A stretch of 64,000 nt of DNA, from assembly GCA_019096065.1 (NCBI GenBank), contig JAGUCH010000002.1:13404501-13468500 (forward strand), given 5' to 3'. The translations under genes were made by a program, and so were the position numbers. Below, piece by piece: positions 42,729 to 55,531 of the stretch (within the stretch, counting starts at the first letter, position 1; every line of letters starts with the position of its first letter). The notes under the pieces are model-generated. The model saw only the letters and a list, made by a program, of their open reading frames with translations, did not search any database and was not told the origin of the DNA. The DNA is from Paracyclopina nana (taxonomy: Eukaryota > Arthropoda > Copepoda > Cyclopoida > Cyclopettidae).

Positions 42729-45700
42729 TCATGCTTTCAAAGTCTTGAACACTTCGGTGGCTAAAATGCTAACGGTGAGAGTTCCGATGGTTTTCTTGGA
42801 GCCCAGAAATTTTGACAGCCTCGTTTCGGGCTCCGCACTGTGCACGTCCAGGACTGCATCAACCAAGTCACGACCTGATTTGAGCAGAGCCTCGAGATCC
42901 ACGCTGGCAGAGCCAACATCTTCACATTTCCCCTCGTCTCCCTCAGATTCGTCCGGTTCTGATACCAAGTTGAAAGTCAGCATTTTTGAGGGTGCATTCT
43001 TCTCTTTATTTGGGGCTGCTGCTCCTGGTTGATCCTGGTCGTGAAAGAGAATTCTGCTCAGCAGTTTTCGCCTTGTACTTTGCGTTTGCTTGTCCATTGG
43101 AATGACTTTACTGAAGTTGAACACAATGCTTTCTCCTGTTGCTTTTGGCTTTGGCAAGGCAAATGGAGTCTCTGTTTCCTCGGGCTTCAAATCCAAGAAA
43201 CTGAAAACAAAAATCATGATAAAATTATGCCTGTTGTAAGATGACCAAGATTATTTACGAGAATTCCACAAAGAGCTTTTGGATCTTTTGGTTCTTCAAG
43301 AAATTGGCGTTTTTCCCAGCTTTGAACTCTGAAATCGTGATGGTAATCGAGTCATTGCCATGTACCGAATGGCGGCTCCCGCCAAGATTCTCGTTTCGAA
43401 CAACGACTCCTTCAGAATCGTGGGAAGTCGAGCTGGACTCGCCTCCAGTTGTGGTCGCATCAGAAGATGAGGATTTGGACGACTTGACTACCTTGACGTC
43501 AGGAGCGGATACGTCTTCCCCTGATGACTCTTCCATGCTGGCTTTCTTGTCATCTGATTTTACTGATTCCTCCTCTGAAGCTTCTGCTTCTTCTTCTTCT
43601 TCTTCTTCGACCTCTTCTTCTTCTTCGACCTCTTCTGATTCTTCTCCTGATTCTTCTTCCGATTCTTCGTCTGAATCCTCTTCCGTTTCCTCTTCCTCAG
43701 TGGCAGATTTTTCCGGTTCAGAAATTATCTCAGAATTTGCGTGCTCTTTTGGCTGGGTTGGTTGCTCGACTTTTTCCTCTTCTTCCTCATCAGAATCCCA
43801 ACCTGATTTTTTTATCTGTGGCAGAGGCTTTTTGGCTTTTTCGGGAGATTCCTTTTTACTGCTTGTGACTTGAATAGGTCCGCGGGGTTTTGGTACAGGT
43901 TTGTCTGATTGAGCTCCGTCGTCTTTGGTTGGTGTTGGAGGAGGGGTTATCTCTTTTTGCCTTTGAATCACCTTTTTCGTATTGACGGCCTCTTGGTGGA
44001 CTGACGAAGAAGACTCATCTGCCTTTGAAGTGGAAGATGAAATCGGTTCAGCAACTGAAGAAAGGGGAGCCTCAGTGACAACTGAGTTATCCTCTTCAAT
44101 TGGTTGCTCTTCTTTATCCTCAACTTTGTCAGGCTCTTGAACCGCTTCTTTTTTCCTCTTTTTTGAAATGTCAGCCAGCTTCTTTGGTTTTCTCGGGGAA
44201 ATGGCCTGAAATGGCATTTAAAGTTTATTTGGATCGCCTTGATTGTGTGGTTTATTCTGTGGAATTTCCCCCTCGTGCACCCTCTTTTATGCACCTCCCC
44301 CTCCCAGTGTGGTGTCAAAAAATAAAAAATTGCCTCCCGCACACCCTTTTTAATTCATCTCTCCCTCCCACTACGTACTATTGCAAAACAAAAATAAAAG
44401 ATTGGGTGGCATATTCAGCGGCATTTCACTCCCGCGCACCCTGTTTTATTAACCTCTCCCTCCCACTCACGCTAACCTGATAGTAAACAATTGCGTAAAT
44501 TACGCGAAATTTCCCTCCCGCGCGCCCTCTTTTATTTACCTCTCACTCCCATGGAATGCGTCAGAAATGAAACTTTAATTTTTCTAGAGAATTAATAAAA
44601 ATATTCATTCACTTACCACTAATCTATTAATTGTACATTTTCTTGGTATTATCACATTATCTCGTTTTCATACGCTAGTTTTGATAATCATGATTAAAGT
44701 TACCTTCATGTCTGAGAGCTCCTTAACTTCGGGTATCCTTGGAGCAGGCGTTGCTTCAGGAGTGGGAGCCTTTTTTCTGCGACCTGTGAGCCTCTCTTGA
44801 TTCGTCGGCAAATGCATGGATCTTTGCTCTCCTTGCAGCAAATCAATTTCAGACAATGCTGATTGAGTTGCCATTGCACTAGCATATTCCAGGGCTCTTT
44901 GTACTTCCTCACGGTGATCCAGCCACTCTTGAATTCGCGAGGTGGCCGCAGTGTGCAATTTGAACCAGTAATCCAAGGACCCAATGACTTTTGGTTCCTT
45001 GGTGAGCTGAGACGACATTGGGCCAGCTGTCAAAAGAACAGAGCCATGCAACTTGTTCGAAGGGTAGTGAACAACTTCGGAAAACTTGATTTCGCCCTGG
45101 CCGATCGTCTTGCAACGTTCGTCAGAGTCGACAGTCATGTGGATCTCCACCATCACCGAAGAGTCCATGAGAAAGTCGAGGAAAGCATCGTCCAACTTGA
45201 CTTTGTAGTAAGCCGAGCAATCCAAGTTGGCTTGTGGGCCCTTCACCACAGGCGTATACTGCATGTCATGCTCGTAGAATGTCCACGTGGCAAAGATGCA
45301 TGGCTCCTCAGTGCCCAATTGAACCAGGCATTCCTTGGTCAAGTTGGCTTTTTGCACGTGAACTTCAAACAAGGATTGGCCGCTGGGTGTGTGCACAGTC
45401 GTGTGCGACTTGAGGCTGCCAGAGACATTGAGATTTTTCGACACTTGCCCATAAGTGTTGTCTCTGAGCTGCATTTCCAGCTTGTGGATGCGAGCTGCGC
45501 GCATGTCAAGCAGTTTCTTGTACTCACTCACTTGGCCCTGGAATTCGGCCTTCACCTGGAACAGCCGTTGCTGCAGAGCCTCAATTTCGTGCTTTTGCTC
45601 CTGATTGATATTGGCCTGCACCCTCAGTAAACTCCTCGTTTTGTCAAGCTCGTTGACAGCCTCCACGTGGTGCACTTGGACCATGGAGAGCTCGGATCTC

Positions 45701-47250
45701 AACTGCTTGACCACATCGCTCTCCAAAGTGGCTTCATCAGCCGGAGCCATATTTGCCCTCTCTAAGAAGTCTGGGTAATGTCCAACTTTGCTGCTGCTCG
45801 TTGTCACCGAAGAAGATCTTTGTCTCAGATATAGTAGAGCTTGCTCCAATTCAAGCGCATCCACGGAATTTTCCTGAGCGAAAAACTTCAGCTTCTCCTC
45901 GTGTCCCTCCATGGTCTCTTTCAAGGCGAAATACTTGGACTGCAAATCCTGAAAGTCAGCCTCCAATTTGGCCACAGTCTCTCGCTCGGTAGCCAATGCA
46001 TCACTGAGCATTTTCTTGTCACTCAAATCTGCTTTGAGAGTCGACTCCAGTTGGGCCACTTGGACTTTCAGCGCATTTTCGGTGGCGGCAAATTGCCTTT
46101 CTCTCTCCACGTTGTACGCAGAGTCCAAGAGTTTGGCATTGGATTCCCTCAAAATGGCATTCTCCTTCTGGACATCTCTCAATTTCTCCTCGGATTCCAA
46201 CAAGGCTTGCTTTGAGGCCGAGTTGTTGCTCAACTCCGAGGCCAAATTTATGGCTTTTCGCTGCTCTTCCCCGAGACTTTCTGTCAATTGAAGATTGTCC
46301 CTTTTCAAGGCGTCCACTTCGTTCTTCAGTTTGCTCACTTGATCCTCCAGAGCTTGCACTTGCGCTTTCATCGTTGACAGCTGGCTGGACTTGGCCTTTT
46401 TGTCCTGCTGCAGCCGGATCAGTTCAATATTTTCAGCCACGTCATGGTAATTTCTCTCTTTGAGCTGCTCCTTGAGCATGCCGATTTCCTCTTCATAGTT
46501 GGACTCTTTGATTCTGGCTTGCTCATTGATTTGCTCCACTTCCAGCTCGAACATGTTCACCTGCTCTTTCAGCATGTTGACAGACTCCTCCAGCATTCGA
46601 TTTTCATTTCTGGCCTCTTCCAGCAACTGCTGAGCTTGGTGTGACAGCAGTTGCTGATGACTTGTGGGAGTGGGCGATGGCATCAGCAAAGAAGGGGCTT
46701 GAGAGGGTGTCATCAGGATGTTTTGCATAGGTGCTCCAGATCTACTTGCGGGCAAAGTCGTTGGCCTTTTGGTCTTCATATTGGACTGCTGATGATGGAC
46801 GGACAGTATTTGCTGCTTCGCAACCATCAGCTTATCCTTGAGTTGTGTGTTGGTTCTCTCGAGCTCACGAATTCTCTGCTGCTGATCTTCAATGAGCTCT
46901 TCGGTTTCCAGATCACGATTTCCCGCTCGCATTGAACTTCCTCCCATTTCGAGGCGCTTCTTGTCGGACATCACTCGAATGAGCTTCGTGGCCAGCTTTT
47001 TTATCTTCTCTTCCTGCTTGACGGCATGCTTCTTGAGAGAGACATTTTCCTCAAGGAGTCGCAGGTACCGATCCTCAAGCTCCTCTCGCGACAATTTCGC
47101 CACAACGCTGCGCTGCTGGTTGAAGGCAGCCATGCTCGTCTTCATGATCATCATGGCCTGGGGATCGTCACTGCCAAGCAACTCATCGCCAGCGTTGTAG
47201 CCAGCATTGCTCGGATCCCTTTCGGGAACGTCATCGTCGTAGTAATCCAT
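42729..47250 (-). CDS. RPGRIP1L: RPGRIP1-like ciliary transition-zone protein
   Basis: Three exons (47250-44704, 44205-43259, 43200-42729) encode 1,321 residues; human RPGRIP1L has 1,315. It starts with MKTSMAAFNQQRSVV, LSREELEDRYLRLLEENVSLK and KLIRVMSDKKR, followed by long coiled coils (about residues 50-580), then C2 segments with VHVQKANL, FATWTFYEHDMQYTPVVKG and FLMDSSVMVEIHMTV. A Glu-rich segment follows (imperfect GAA repeat near 43586-43640). The last part has VEFSFLDLKPEETETPFALPKP, the RPGR-interacting domain, and RKLLSRILFHDQ. The protein sits at the ciliary transition zone with NPHP4. The 498-nt intron 1 carries a degenerate tandem repeat (separate entry). Confidence 0.93.
44250..44560. 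repeat. Four degenerate copies of a CT-rich repeat in RPGRIP1L intron 1
   Basis: A block of the type TTTCCCTCCCGCGCACCCTC, then TTTTATT.ACCTCTCCCTCCCA, occurs near 44260, 44330, 44425 and 44510, about 85 bp apart. Between the blocks are different AT-rich stretches. Strongly strand-biased pyrimidines could form unusual structures. Origin unknown. Confidence 0.7.
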
Positions 47251-47779
47251 GTGGCCAAGATTTGTGCTTCAGAGAGGCATTATTACCAGCATCGTGTCAG
47301 GTAATCCAAGGTCTTTGTGAATCATGGAATATCAACCATACCTGGCTCCTTTTTAAAGCTCATCAATAATTACACAATAGAAAGCTGCAGCATTGAAGGT
47401 ATTTTTGCGCTCGCGCCGGTTGCGTGAGTTCGCGCAAATTGTTCCGAAAAACTAATAGAGTTCCGATAAATTTTTTTGATTAAAGCAAAGAGACTTATAA
47501 GTAGGGAAAAAATCAACCATAGATATTCTGTAAATTATTCAGTTTTTTAGAATACCTTTTTCACCATGTTATATAATTAGTAAAGATGCTTCGAGGTGAT
47601 TTACAAACTGGCTTCAAAAATACGATAAAACAGCAGTAGCAAGCGTAGGCATTTTGGAAAGCGAATTAGAAATCGAACTAGTGATCCGTGACTAAAACCA
47701 CTTATTATATGCACATTCGAACAAATGTCCTGTGCACAAGCTGAAAAAAAATCGTCTCATTACAGAGAAAAATTAGCGC
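47251..47779. promoter_or_regulatory. Divergent region between RPGRIP1L and the MBLAC2-like gene
   Basis: 529 bp, AT-rich, no gene or repeat recognised. Confidence 0.4.
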
Positions 47780-48902
47780 ATGACTGATAACAGCAGTCCT
47801 TATCTTAACGAGGAAAAAGACAATTGTCATAACAACGTCTTTCATAGAACAATGCTACTCAACAGAAGCATCTCTTCGGCGTTTAGACAATTAAGAAGCA
47901 ACATAAGCAACTGGACAAATAATCACCCTTTGTTTAAGCATCGCCAGGTTACGAGCAGCGTCTGGCAAATAGAGGAGAAGTATTTCGACTCTTGGAATTT
48001 AGCCAATATTTTTTTCATCAATGGTTCAAGATGTGACCTGCTAGTCGACACCGGCATTGGAGTGCACGACTTGCCACGTTATTTGCTTTGGTCAAAGATC
48101 CGAGAGGAGCGCGAGAAACCTCTCATAATTGCACTGACACACTCTCACTTCGATCACTCTGGTGGAGCCTATCAATTCCAGAATGTACTAATTTCAATTT
48201 AACCAAGACCGCAACTTGTTTCGAAAAGGTTGCTACATTTCAGCTACCTGGCGTTGGTGCGATCTATGCGCACAAAGACGAGATTGACATTTACAGACGA
48301 CCATCAAAATACCTGACAGCTTCATGGATCATACCCAATGAAGTGTGGCCAAAGCCTGAAGGGTGGTCAGCTCAAGACTACAATGTGAAGCCAGTCAAAA
48401 AGGACATTTTAGAGCCAATTGATGAGGGACATATTTTTGATTTGGGAAATAAGCTCATCAAGGTGATTAGGCGCTTTTTTGCTCATATTCAATTCTCATG
48501 ATAATATTTTTTAAGGTGTTGCATGTGCCAGGCCATTCGAAAGGCAGCTTAGCTTTGCACTGTGCAGAAGAAGGCTTCATTGCAACTGGTGACACCGTGT
48601 ACAAAACGGATCACGAGCTCATTGATTGGTATCCTCAGAGTTCAGTAAGGAAAATGAAGCGCAGCGTCGAACGAATATTAAGCATTGCTAATGAGTCCAC
48701 AGTGGAATTTGCGTTGCCAGGACATAACGAAGTTCTTACCAAGGATGAAACTGTGAAGGCTTGCGAATGCCATTTGCTGCAGTCAACTGGAAATTCGAGA
48801 ACAATTCGCAAATCGTTGTCGAGGACGCGAGCCAGCCTCATTTTGGCGTTAAATAGCAATTGTGTGCTCCCATCTCGAGCACGTGAGTGGATCAAGCAAT
48901 AA
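47780..48902 (+). CDS. Metallo-beta-lactamase-fold hydrolase, MBLAC2-like
   Basis: Three exons (47780-48184, 48244-48462, 48516-48902; introns 59 and 53 nt) encode 336 residues. The zinc-binding motif THSHFDHSGG has His121, His123, Asp125 and His126. It is followed by LPGVGAIYAHKDE, HVPGHSKGSLALHC, FIATGDTVY and FALPGHNEVL, giving the other zinc ligands. The order and spacing fit MBLAC2, reported as an acyl-CoA thioesterase; other MBL hydrolases of the LACTB2 type lack the WxxS/YR pattern seen here. There is a charged N-terminal extension of about 45 residues without a clear targeting signal. The function in this organism is inferred. Confidence 0.85.
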
Positions 48903-50355
48903 AGCTAAATCGTGAGACTTCCAATGAAGAACAGGTTCTATAATATTGTGTAACATCTTGCAAGACCCTCAAAATTAGCAGCCAGGGCGCGACCTACTGT
49001 GAAATCTTGGAAGTTCTATGCAGAGTAAAAAAGCGATGCATTTTTTCCGCGCGTTGAACTCACCGCAATAACTTATCGATATCCTATTAGCAATTATATA
49101 CAATAGGTAAGATATGGCACTATTGAGAAACTCGGCTGGTAATAGCAAGCTTTTATGTTGGGAAATTGGAAATTTATCAGTCAAGGCAACCCAGTCTGTC
49201 TAAAAATTAGAAATTGGCCTCACCATGCAGGCTTCGTTATAATGTCATAACAAAAGGGACAAACACGATTGGGTCTCTGGCATTTGGAAGATGCCATATC
49301 CAGACAAGTGCATACACTTAACTGTTGTTTTTAATCTTCAAGGTTAGCACACACGCCCTAAAGTAGTAATTGGGATAAAACATAGTATCACCAAGTCTAA
49401 AAGTGGCAAGGGCGCCAGCGCAATCCCTACCCTCGATTCCAGCGTCTACACAAAGGAAGTTACGAGCTCAATGCGAAGTTGCGTAACCCAAGTGATGCCA
49501 CACACATCTATATTCTTGGCAACAGCGCGAGCACAGTTATGTGTGGCAGGACTCTTAATTCATTCATCTGCCAGACCTAGAAGTGTGACCACGTTGAGCA
49601 AGACTTGCCTAGGTAGTGGTTTCATCGCAACTTTGAGTGAGAAAGTAGTTTTCGTTTTCGTGGCCTACCCTTGACTCCTGCTACTATAAAGTCATAGAGT
49701 CGGGGGATCGAGTGCGCGTGGTATCCAGAGCAAGGAATTGAGCCCGTTCTAACCTTGCCCTCTTCATTTCGAGCCGGGCTTAGTAAGTATATTCATCACA
49801 ACTTTTGCCATTGCCGCTCCACGGTGTGTGTAACGCATACGCTAGCTAGCCAGCTCTCGCTCCTGATCCTCGAGAAATGAAATTCAAAGTCAGTGTCCAC
49901 GTAGAGCTCGATCGCGCAGCATATCCTGATAAAGTGTGTCAAGAGGATGATGATGGTCCAGAAGCATCGCTCCTTTTTCCTTCCTCTCTAGCGCCAGGGA
50001 AAAATTCCAACAGTTCACGCACACACGCCATTGCGGCAGTGTGCAGCAGCAGCAGTCTTCTTCTTCATCATCATCATCATTAGCAGGGTGAGTTTCACTC
50101 AAATAAAAGCCAGGAGAGAAACTACTACACATGACACACTTCGCATATGGCATTCGCGTCTTCACTCACAAGCTACTTCCTTGATCATTTGGAGCATATA
50201 TATCCCGGAAGAAAGGAATATATTCGCGCATTGCGCCAGCATGTAAAGAGCGTGTGCATTGCATATCATCATTGTTACGACGTCCTCGTAAGGAAGCGAA
50301 TATTGTCTACTTCTAGGCTGAACACCACCATAAATTAGATTAAGCAAGAATAATC
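48903..50355. promoter_or_regulatory. Upstream region of the chitinase gene
   Basis: About 1.45 kb with no coding exon seen. A TATAAA at about 49685 could serve a chitinase promoter with an untranslated first exon, but nothing confirms it. A CTT/CAT microsatellite lies at about 50057-50081. Short open frames at 49471-49674 and 49877-50083 look random. Confidence 0.35.
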
Positions 50356-53300
50356 ATGGCCAGACTGGCAATGGCTGCGGCCATCCTCCTCGGCCTCCTT
50401 GTGTGCATGCTCAGTGCTCAAAGTGACAATAGCAACAGAAGGCTGAGGCTGAGGCCGAGGCTCAAGCTGGGCGACCAGGAGAACAGTGCAACGGCGACAG
50501 ACAAAGACGATGACAGCTCCAGGGATCAAAGGCAGTTGCCGGAAACCAGGGTGAGAACCAGGAGCAGGGTCCGTAGGCCACCCATCATCAAGCCGGGAGA
50601 CCTCCAGGACAATGACAGCTCGTTCACCCTGAGCAGAAACCCATCAAGGCTGGATGAGAGTGACAGTAGTGACTTTGGACAGCCACAACAACAGTTCGTG
50701 CCTTCAAGGGGAGGCTCGTCAGCAGCATTGACCTCCAGAACTCCATCCAGGTCCAACTCCATTTCAGCACCCAAACTCTCATCGCCTAATGACGACGGGT
50801 ACAAGTTGGTATGCTACTACACCAACTGGTCCCAATATAGGCCAAAGAAGGGGAAATTTCTGCCAGAAGACATTGACCCGTTCCTGTGCACTCACGTCCT
50901 CTTCGCCTTCGGATGGATCAAGGATGGCAAGCTCACCTCCTTTGAGGCCAATGATGTATCCGGAGACGGCAAGCTGGGCTTGTACCAACGAGTCCTGGGT
51001 CTCAAGGCTGTCAATCCCAAGCTCAAGATCCTCCTGGCCATTGGAGGATGGAGCTTTGGCACTGCCAAGTTTAAAGAGGTGGCAGAAACCAGATTCAGCA
51101 GGCAAACATTCATCTTTTCCGCCATTCCATTCTTGAGGAAGTTCAACTTTGACGGCCTGGATGTGGATTGGGAGTACCCGAAGGCTTCGGACAAGGAGAA
51201 CTTTTCAGCCTACTTGAAAGAGCTTCGTGAAGCCTTCGAGTTCGAAGCGGAGGAAACTGGCAACCCAAGGCTGCTCCTCTCTGCTGCTGTCCCTGTTGGA
51301 CCTGACAACGTTCGCGGAGGCTACGATGTGCCCACAGTGTCCAAGTACCTCGACTTCATCAACCTGATGGCCTATGATTTCCACGGCAAGTGGGAGAAGC
51401 AAGCTGGTCACAACGCTCCTTTGTATGCCCCATCATCCGACTCCGAGTGGAGGAAGCAACTGTCAGTGAGCTTCGCTGCCAAAATGTGGACCCGCCTGGG
51501 CGCTCCGAAGGAGAAACTTGTCATTGGCATGCCAACCTATGGGCGATCCTTCACGCTGTCTGATCCCAGTCAGTACATTGTCAACTCTGAGGCCAAAGAT
51601 GGTGGCAAAGCTGGCGAATACACTCGCGAGGCCGGTTTCCTATCCTACTACGAGGTAATCAAAATCTTTTCAAAAACTAATTACCGTTAACTAATTATGT
51701 GATGGTTACAGGTGTGCGAGGTTCTAATCAGCGGGGCCAGTTACATATGGGACGATGAAATGAAAGTGCCTTACGTGATCCAAGGCGACCAGTGGGTGGG
51801 CTTCGACGACGAGAAGTCCATCAGGAACAAAATGGACTGGATCAAGGAGAACGGATATGCTGGAGCCATGGTGTGGAGCATCGACATGGACGACTTTAAC
51901 GGCACGATTTGTGGATCTGGGGTCAAATATCCCTTGATTGGAGCCATGCGTGAGGAACTCTTTGGTATCCCCAGGGATGTGGTGGCTCCGGGCATCGAAC
52001 CTGCAGATATCGACTGGGCCTCAGTGGCCACAGCCTTGAGCCCAATCCAGGCCACCACTCTTCCGCCAGCCACCAAAATTGACATCCAAACTCTGCTCAG
52101 GCAAACCTCAGCTGACACCAACAAAAGAGTCCTTCCAGCTTTGCTACAGCAAAAATTGCCCGATAACTTGCGAGAGGCCCGTGTCTTCTGCTACTACACC
52201 AACTGGTCTTACCGAAGGCCAGGCATGGGCCAGTTCACCCCTGAAGACGTCGACCCCAAACTGTGTACCCACATCGTCTTCGCTTTCGCCACAATTAAGG
52301 ACAACAAGATTGCTCCCTCGGAGGACAACGATGTTGGAGATGCCTTCACCGAGGGCACCTATGACCGCATCATGAGGCTCAAAGAGCAAAATCCCAAGCT
52401 CAAAGTCCTGCTCGCAGTCGGAGGCTGGGCCTTCGGATCGGAGCCATTCAGGGAGCTGACGAGCAACTTATTCCGAATGAACGGATTCGTCTACGACTCC
52501 ATTGGCTACCTCCGTGAGCATGGCTTCGACGGCCTCGACATTGACTGGGAGTACCCACGAGGCCCTGACGACCGTGCAGCCTTCGTGTCGCTCATCAAAG
52601 AGTTGAGGCTGGCCTTCGAGGGCGAGGCCCAGAGTGGAGACAATGCCAAACTCCTCCTCACGGCCGCAGTGCCAGCCAGCTTCGAGGCCATCGCTGCTGG
52701 CTACGACGTGCCCGAGCTGTCCAAGTACCTCGACTACATCAACGTGATGACCTATGACTTCCACGGCCAATGGGAGAATCGCGTTGGCCACAACTCGCCT
52801 CTCTTCCCGCTCAACTCCGCCTCGTCCTTCCAGAAGAAGCTCACAGTTGACTACTCAGCCAAAGAGTGGGTACGTCAAGGAGCTCCGTTGGAGAAACTTG
52901 TCATTGGCATGCCGGTCTATGGTCGCACCTTCACCCTGGCTGACCCGTCCAAGTTCGACATTGGCGCTGAGGCCCTTGGCGGCGGAGATGCTGGACGCTA
53001 CACAGGGGAATCTGGCTTCCTGTCCTACTACGAGATTTGCGACTTTCTGCACCAGCCCAATACGACGCTGGTGTGGGACAATGAGCAGCAAGTGCCTTTT
53101 GCATACCGCGAAGACCAATGGGTTGGCTTTGACGACGAGAGGTCCCTCCGCACCAAAGTGGCCTGGGTGAAGACCGAAGGCTTTGGCGGCATCATGATTT
53201 GGTCCGTGGACTTGGACGACTTCCGCGGCTACTGCGGCACAGGCAAATACCCACTCACCAAAGCATTAGTGAAGGAGCTCGAGGGCCACGCAGTCGAGCT

Positions 53301-53550
53301 CAAATATCAGGGGCCCTTCGAGACCCCCAGGGGCGGGGCTGAGCCCAAAAAGGAGAAGAAGCTCTGTCGAAACGATGAGGGCATCGTGAGCTTCCATCGA
53401 GACAAGAACGACTGCCACAAGTATTTCGTCTGCCAGGGTGAGCACGAGCACCACAAGTCTTGCCCCGACGGCCTCGTGTTCAACGAGGACGAGGGTGTTT
53501 GCGACTGGCCGAGTGCAGTGGAGGCTTGCTCACACTTGGTGGCCACTTAA
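50356..53550 (+). CDS. Secreted chitinase with two GH18 domains and a CBM14 (group III / Cht7 type)
   Basis: Two exons (50356-51654, 51712-53550; intron 57 nt) encode 1,045 residues. A hydrophobic leader MARLAMAAAILLGLLVCMLS is a signal peptide or anchor. A Ser/Arg-rich linker follows. The first GH18 starts near residue 148 and has FDGLDVDWEYP with catalytic Glu273. The second GH18 has FDGLDIDWEYP with Glu713. The C-terminal CBM14 (from about residue 984) has the six-Cys chitin-binding pattern ending DWPSAVEAC. Two catalytic domains plus one CBM14 is the Cht7-type architecture of arthropods, acting on cuticular chitin at the apical surface. Both active sites look intact. The codon use is richer in C at third positions than in its neighbours, suggesting high expression. 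Confidence 0.93.
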
Positions 53551-54053
53551 CTTAATTTAAATTCATTCAGTGAAATACGGACACTGGCTACAGCTACTAC
53601 CATAAAATAAAGATGATCAAGATCAAGGCCGCAACACACTCGCATCTTAATTCCCACGACGATTGAAAGTAATGGTAACAAGGTCACTCCTAAGCTATAA
53701 AGGGTAGTATATGCTAATCAGCGTGCTTCTTAGTGGTGTTAGTCATGCGAAATTATTCTCCTTTTTTCTGCTGATCAAGGACTCTCGCATGCCATAAGAA
53801 GGCGAGGTCAAACGAGCTACAAGCAAAAACATGGCCCCTTAGGGACATTTCTAGATTTTCTCTCTACTACCACCATCATCATCATCATCAAAATTGACCT
53901 TGAGCGCATAGCATAGGCGATTGAAAATTATTATTGTTGCCCCTGAGCGGCGAACTGATGTTGATTGACGAGCGCGCCAGTTCGCCTTTAAAAAAGGTGA
54001 AAATTGGAATTTTAATGCCAATCAAACAAATGCAACAAAACAAATCTCGTGCT
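53551..54053. other. Convergent 3' regions of chitinase and quinone oxidoreductase
   Basis: 503 bp with an AATAAA at about 53606 for the chitinase transcript and a CAT microsatellite near 53871-53890. No gene. Confidence 0.5.
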
Positions 54054-55531
54054 TCAATCATCTTCCTTGTCCACCCGAAGCACCAATTTCCCCTTGGCAC
54101 CCTTCGAGTGGATGATATCATAATGCACTTGCTGAACTTCCTCCATCGCGTACTCCCGATTGATCACAGGATTAACCCAACTAAACACACAGAGTTTCAC
54201 TAACCCAACTAATGTTGAAAAGGAAAATTTAGCTCACCCAGCCTCAATGCCAGCAACGATGGCACAGCCCATCTGCTTGTACTCCTCTGGAGTTGAATTC
54301 CCAAGGGCTACTCCATGGATGGAGGCCTCGGGTAGCATGAGATGCCTAGGGTTGATGTTCACCGACCCCCGGCATCCAACGACCATGATTCTTGCGCCAT
54401 TCTTGAGCATTTGCACATCATGGCCCAAGTTGATGTTGGCCAAATGCTCAATGATCACGTCAAAGCCCTCACAGCCGAGCATCTCGACCATCTTCTTCTC
54501 GTACGACTTATGGTTGTGGTTGAACACGTGGTGAGCCCCACACCTAAGAACATGAATTGATGATTCACAAAATAAGGCCAAATGGTATCACAACTCTACC
54601 GTAAAACAACTTCCATGCCATCCTTGGTGCCAGCAGTGCCGACAACAGTGACACCCATAGATCTGGCAATTTGCACAGCAGCGTTGCCGACAGCTCCACT
54701 GGCCCCGTGAATAAGCACAGTTTCCCCAGGTTTGGCCTTAGAAAATAGAGGAAAAAATTGCGAAACAAACCAATTACTCGGGCGCACATGATTGTCTTCA
54801 CCTTGGCTCCCATAATTAGTGCCTTATAAGCAGTGAAATAAGGCACTCCAAGCGCGGCTCCTTGAGCAAAAGACAATCGGGGATGCAAGGGGAAGACATA
54901 AATTGCCTCGGTGACAATGTACTCGGCATATGCCCCGGAATTGCGACCTGTGACGAACACGCGTTGTCCCACAGACAAGCCTTGGACTTCCGAGCCAATC
55001 TTCTCAATGACGCCTGCAGCGTCACTTCCAGGAATATACGGCAGATCCGGCAACCTAATCAAAGCGTGCATTATTACACCCAAGTCCCATAAAAAGCCAA
55101 TATTGTTTTTTTTCTGTTCACCTAGAATACTGGCCTTCGCGAATGTACGTTTCCACGGGATTCACGCCGGCACACTTGACCCGGACAAGTACCTGTGTCT
55201 TTGTCAGGGGAGGCACGATGAGGTTAGTTTTCTGCTGCAGGACCTCGGGGCCTCCGAAATTCTCGACGTGAATTGCGCGCATCATTTTCAGCGGCTCATA
55301 TGGAATATGCTGACCGTCATAGACATAGGTCGAGGCAGCTTTGCCACCAAGTGGCATGGCGGACGCGGCAGCAACAGGTGTTGTCATTCCTTCGCCCAAG
55401 GTCATGGCTTTGGCAGATCCTTGAAAAATGAATCGAATCAACGTGGAATCGAGAGTTCGCCGTGAACGGCAGCCTAACAATAACTTGGTGGGGCAGCCGC
55501 CTCCTCGACTCAGCCCCTGAAAAAAGAGCAT
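54054..55531 (-). CDS. Quinone oxidoreductase (zeta-crystallin type)
   Basis: Five exons (55531-55122, 55054-54802, 54736-54600, 54543-54238, 54180-54054) encode up to 410 residues. The MDR core has [67 protein letters not shown] (the NADPH Rossmann loop AxxGxxG) and [14 protein letters not shown]. There are no structural-zinc cysteines, as expected in zeta-crystallin. It reduces quinones with NADPH. The N-terminal 80 or so residues precede the usual start and begin [20 protein letters not shown], Arg-rich with few acids, which looks like a mitochondrial presequence; a shorter cytosolic form starting at [12 protein letters not shown] is the alternative. All four junctions restore family text in phase. 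Confidence 0.92.

Noticed and set aside
43241-43873. 210-codon Ser-rich plus-strand frame opposite RPGRIP1L
   Set aside because: It is the antisense of the GAA-repeat encoding the Glu-rich segment of RPGRIP1L.
44863-45630. 255-codon plus-strand frame opposite RPGRIP1L exon 1
   Set aside because: Antisense shadow of the C2 and coiled-coil coding sequence, no family features.
49877-50083. 68-codon frame ending in a His run upstream of chitinase
   Set aside because: It is a CAT/CTT microsatellite translation with no family features.
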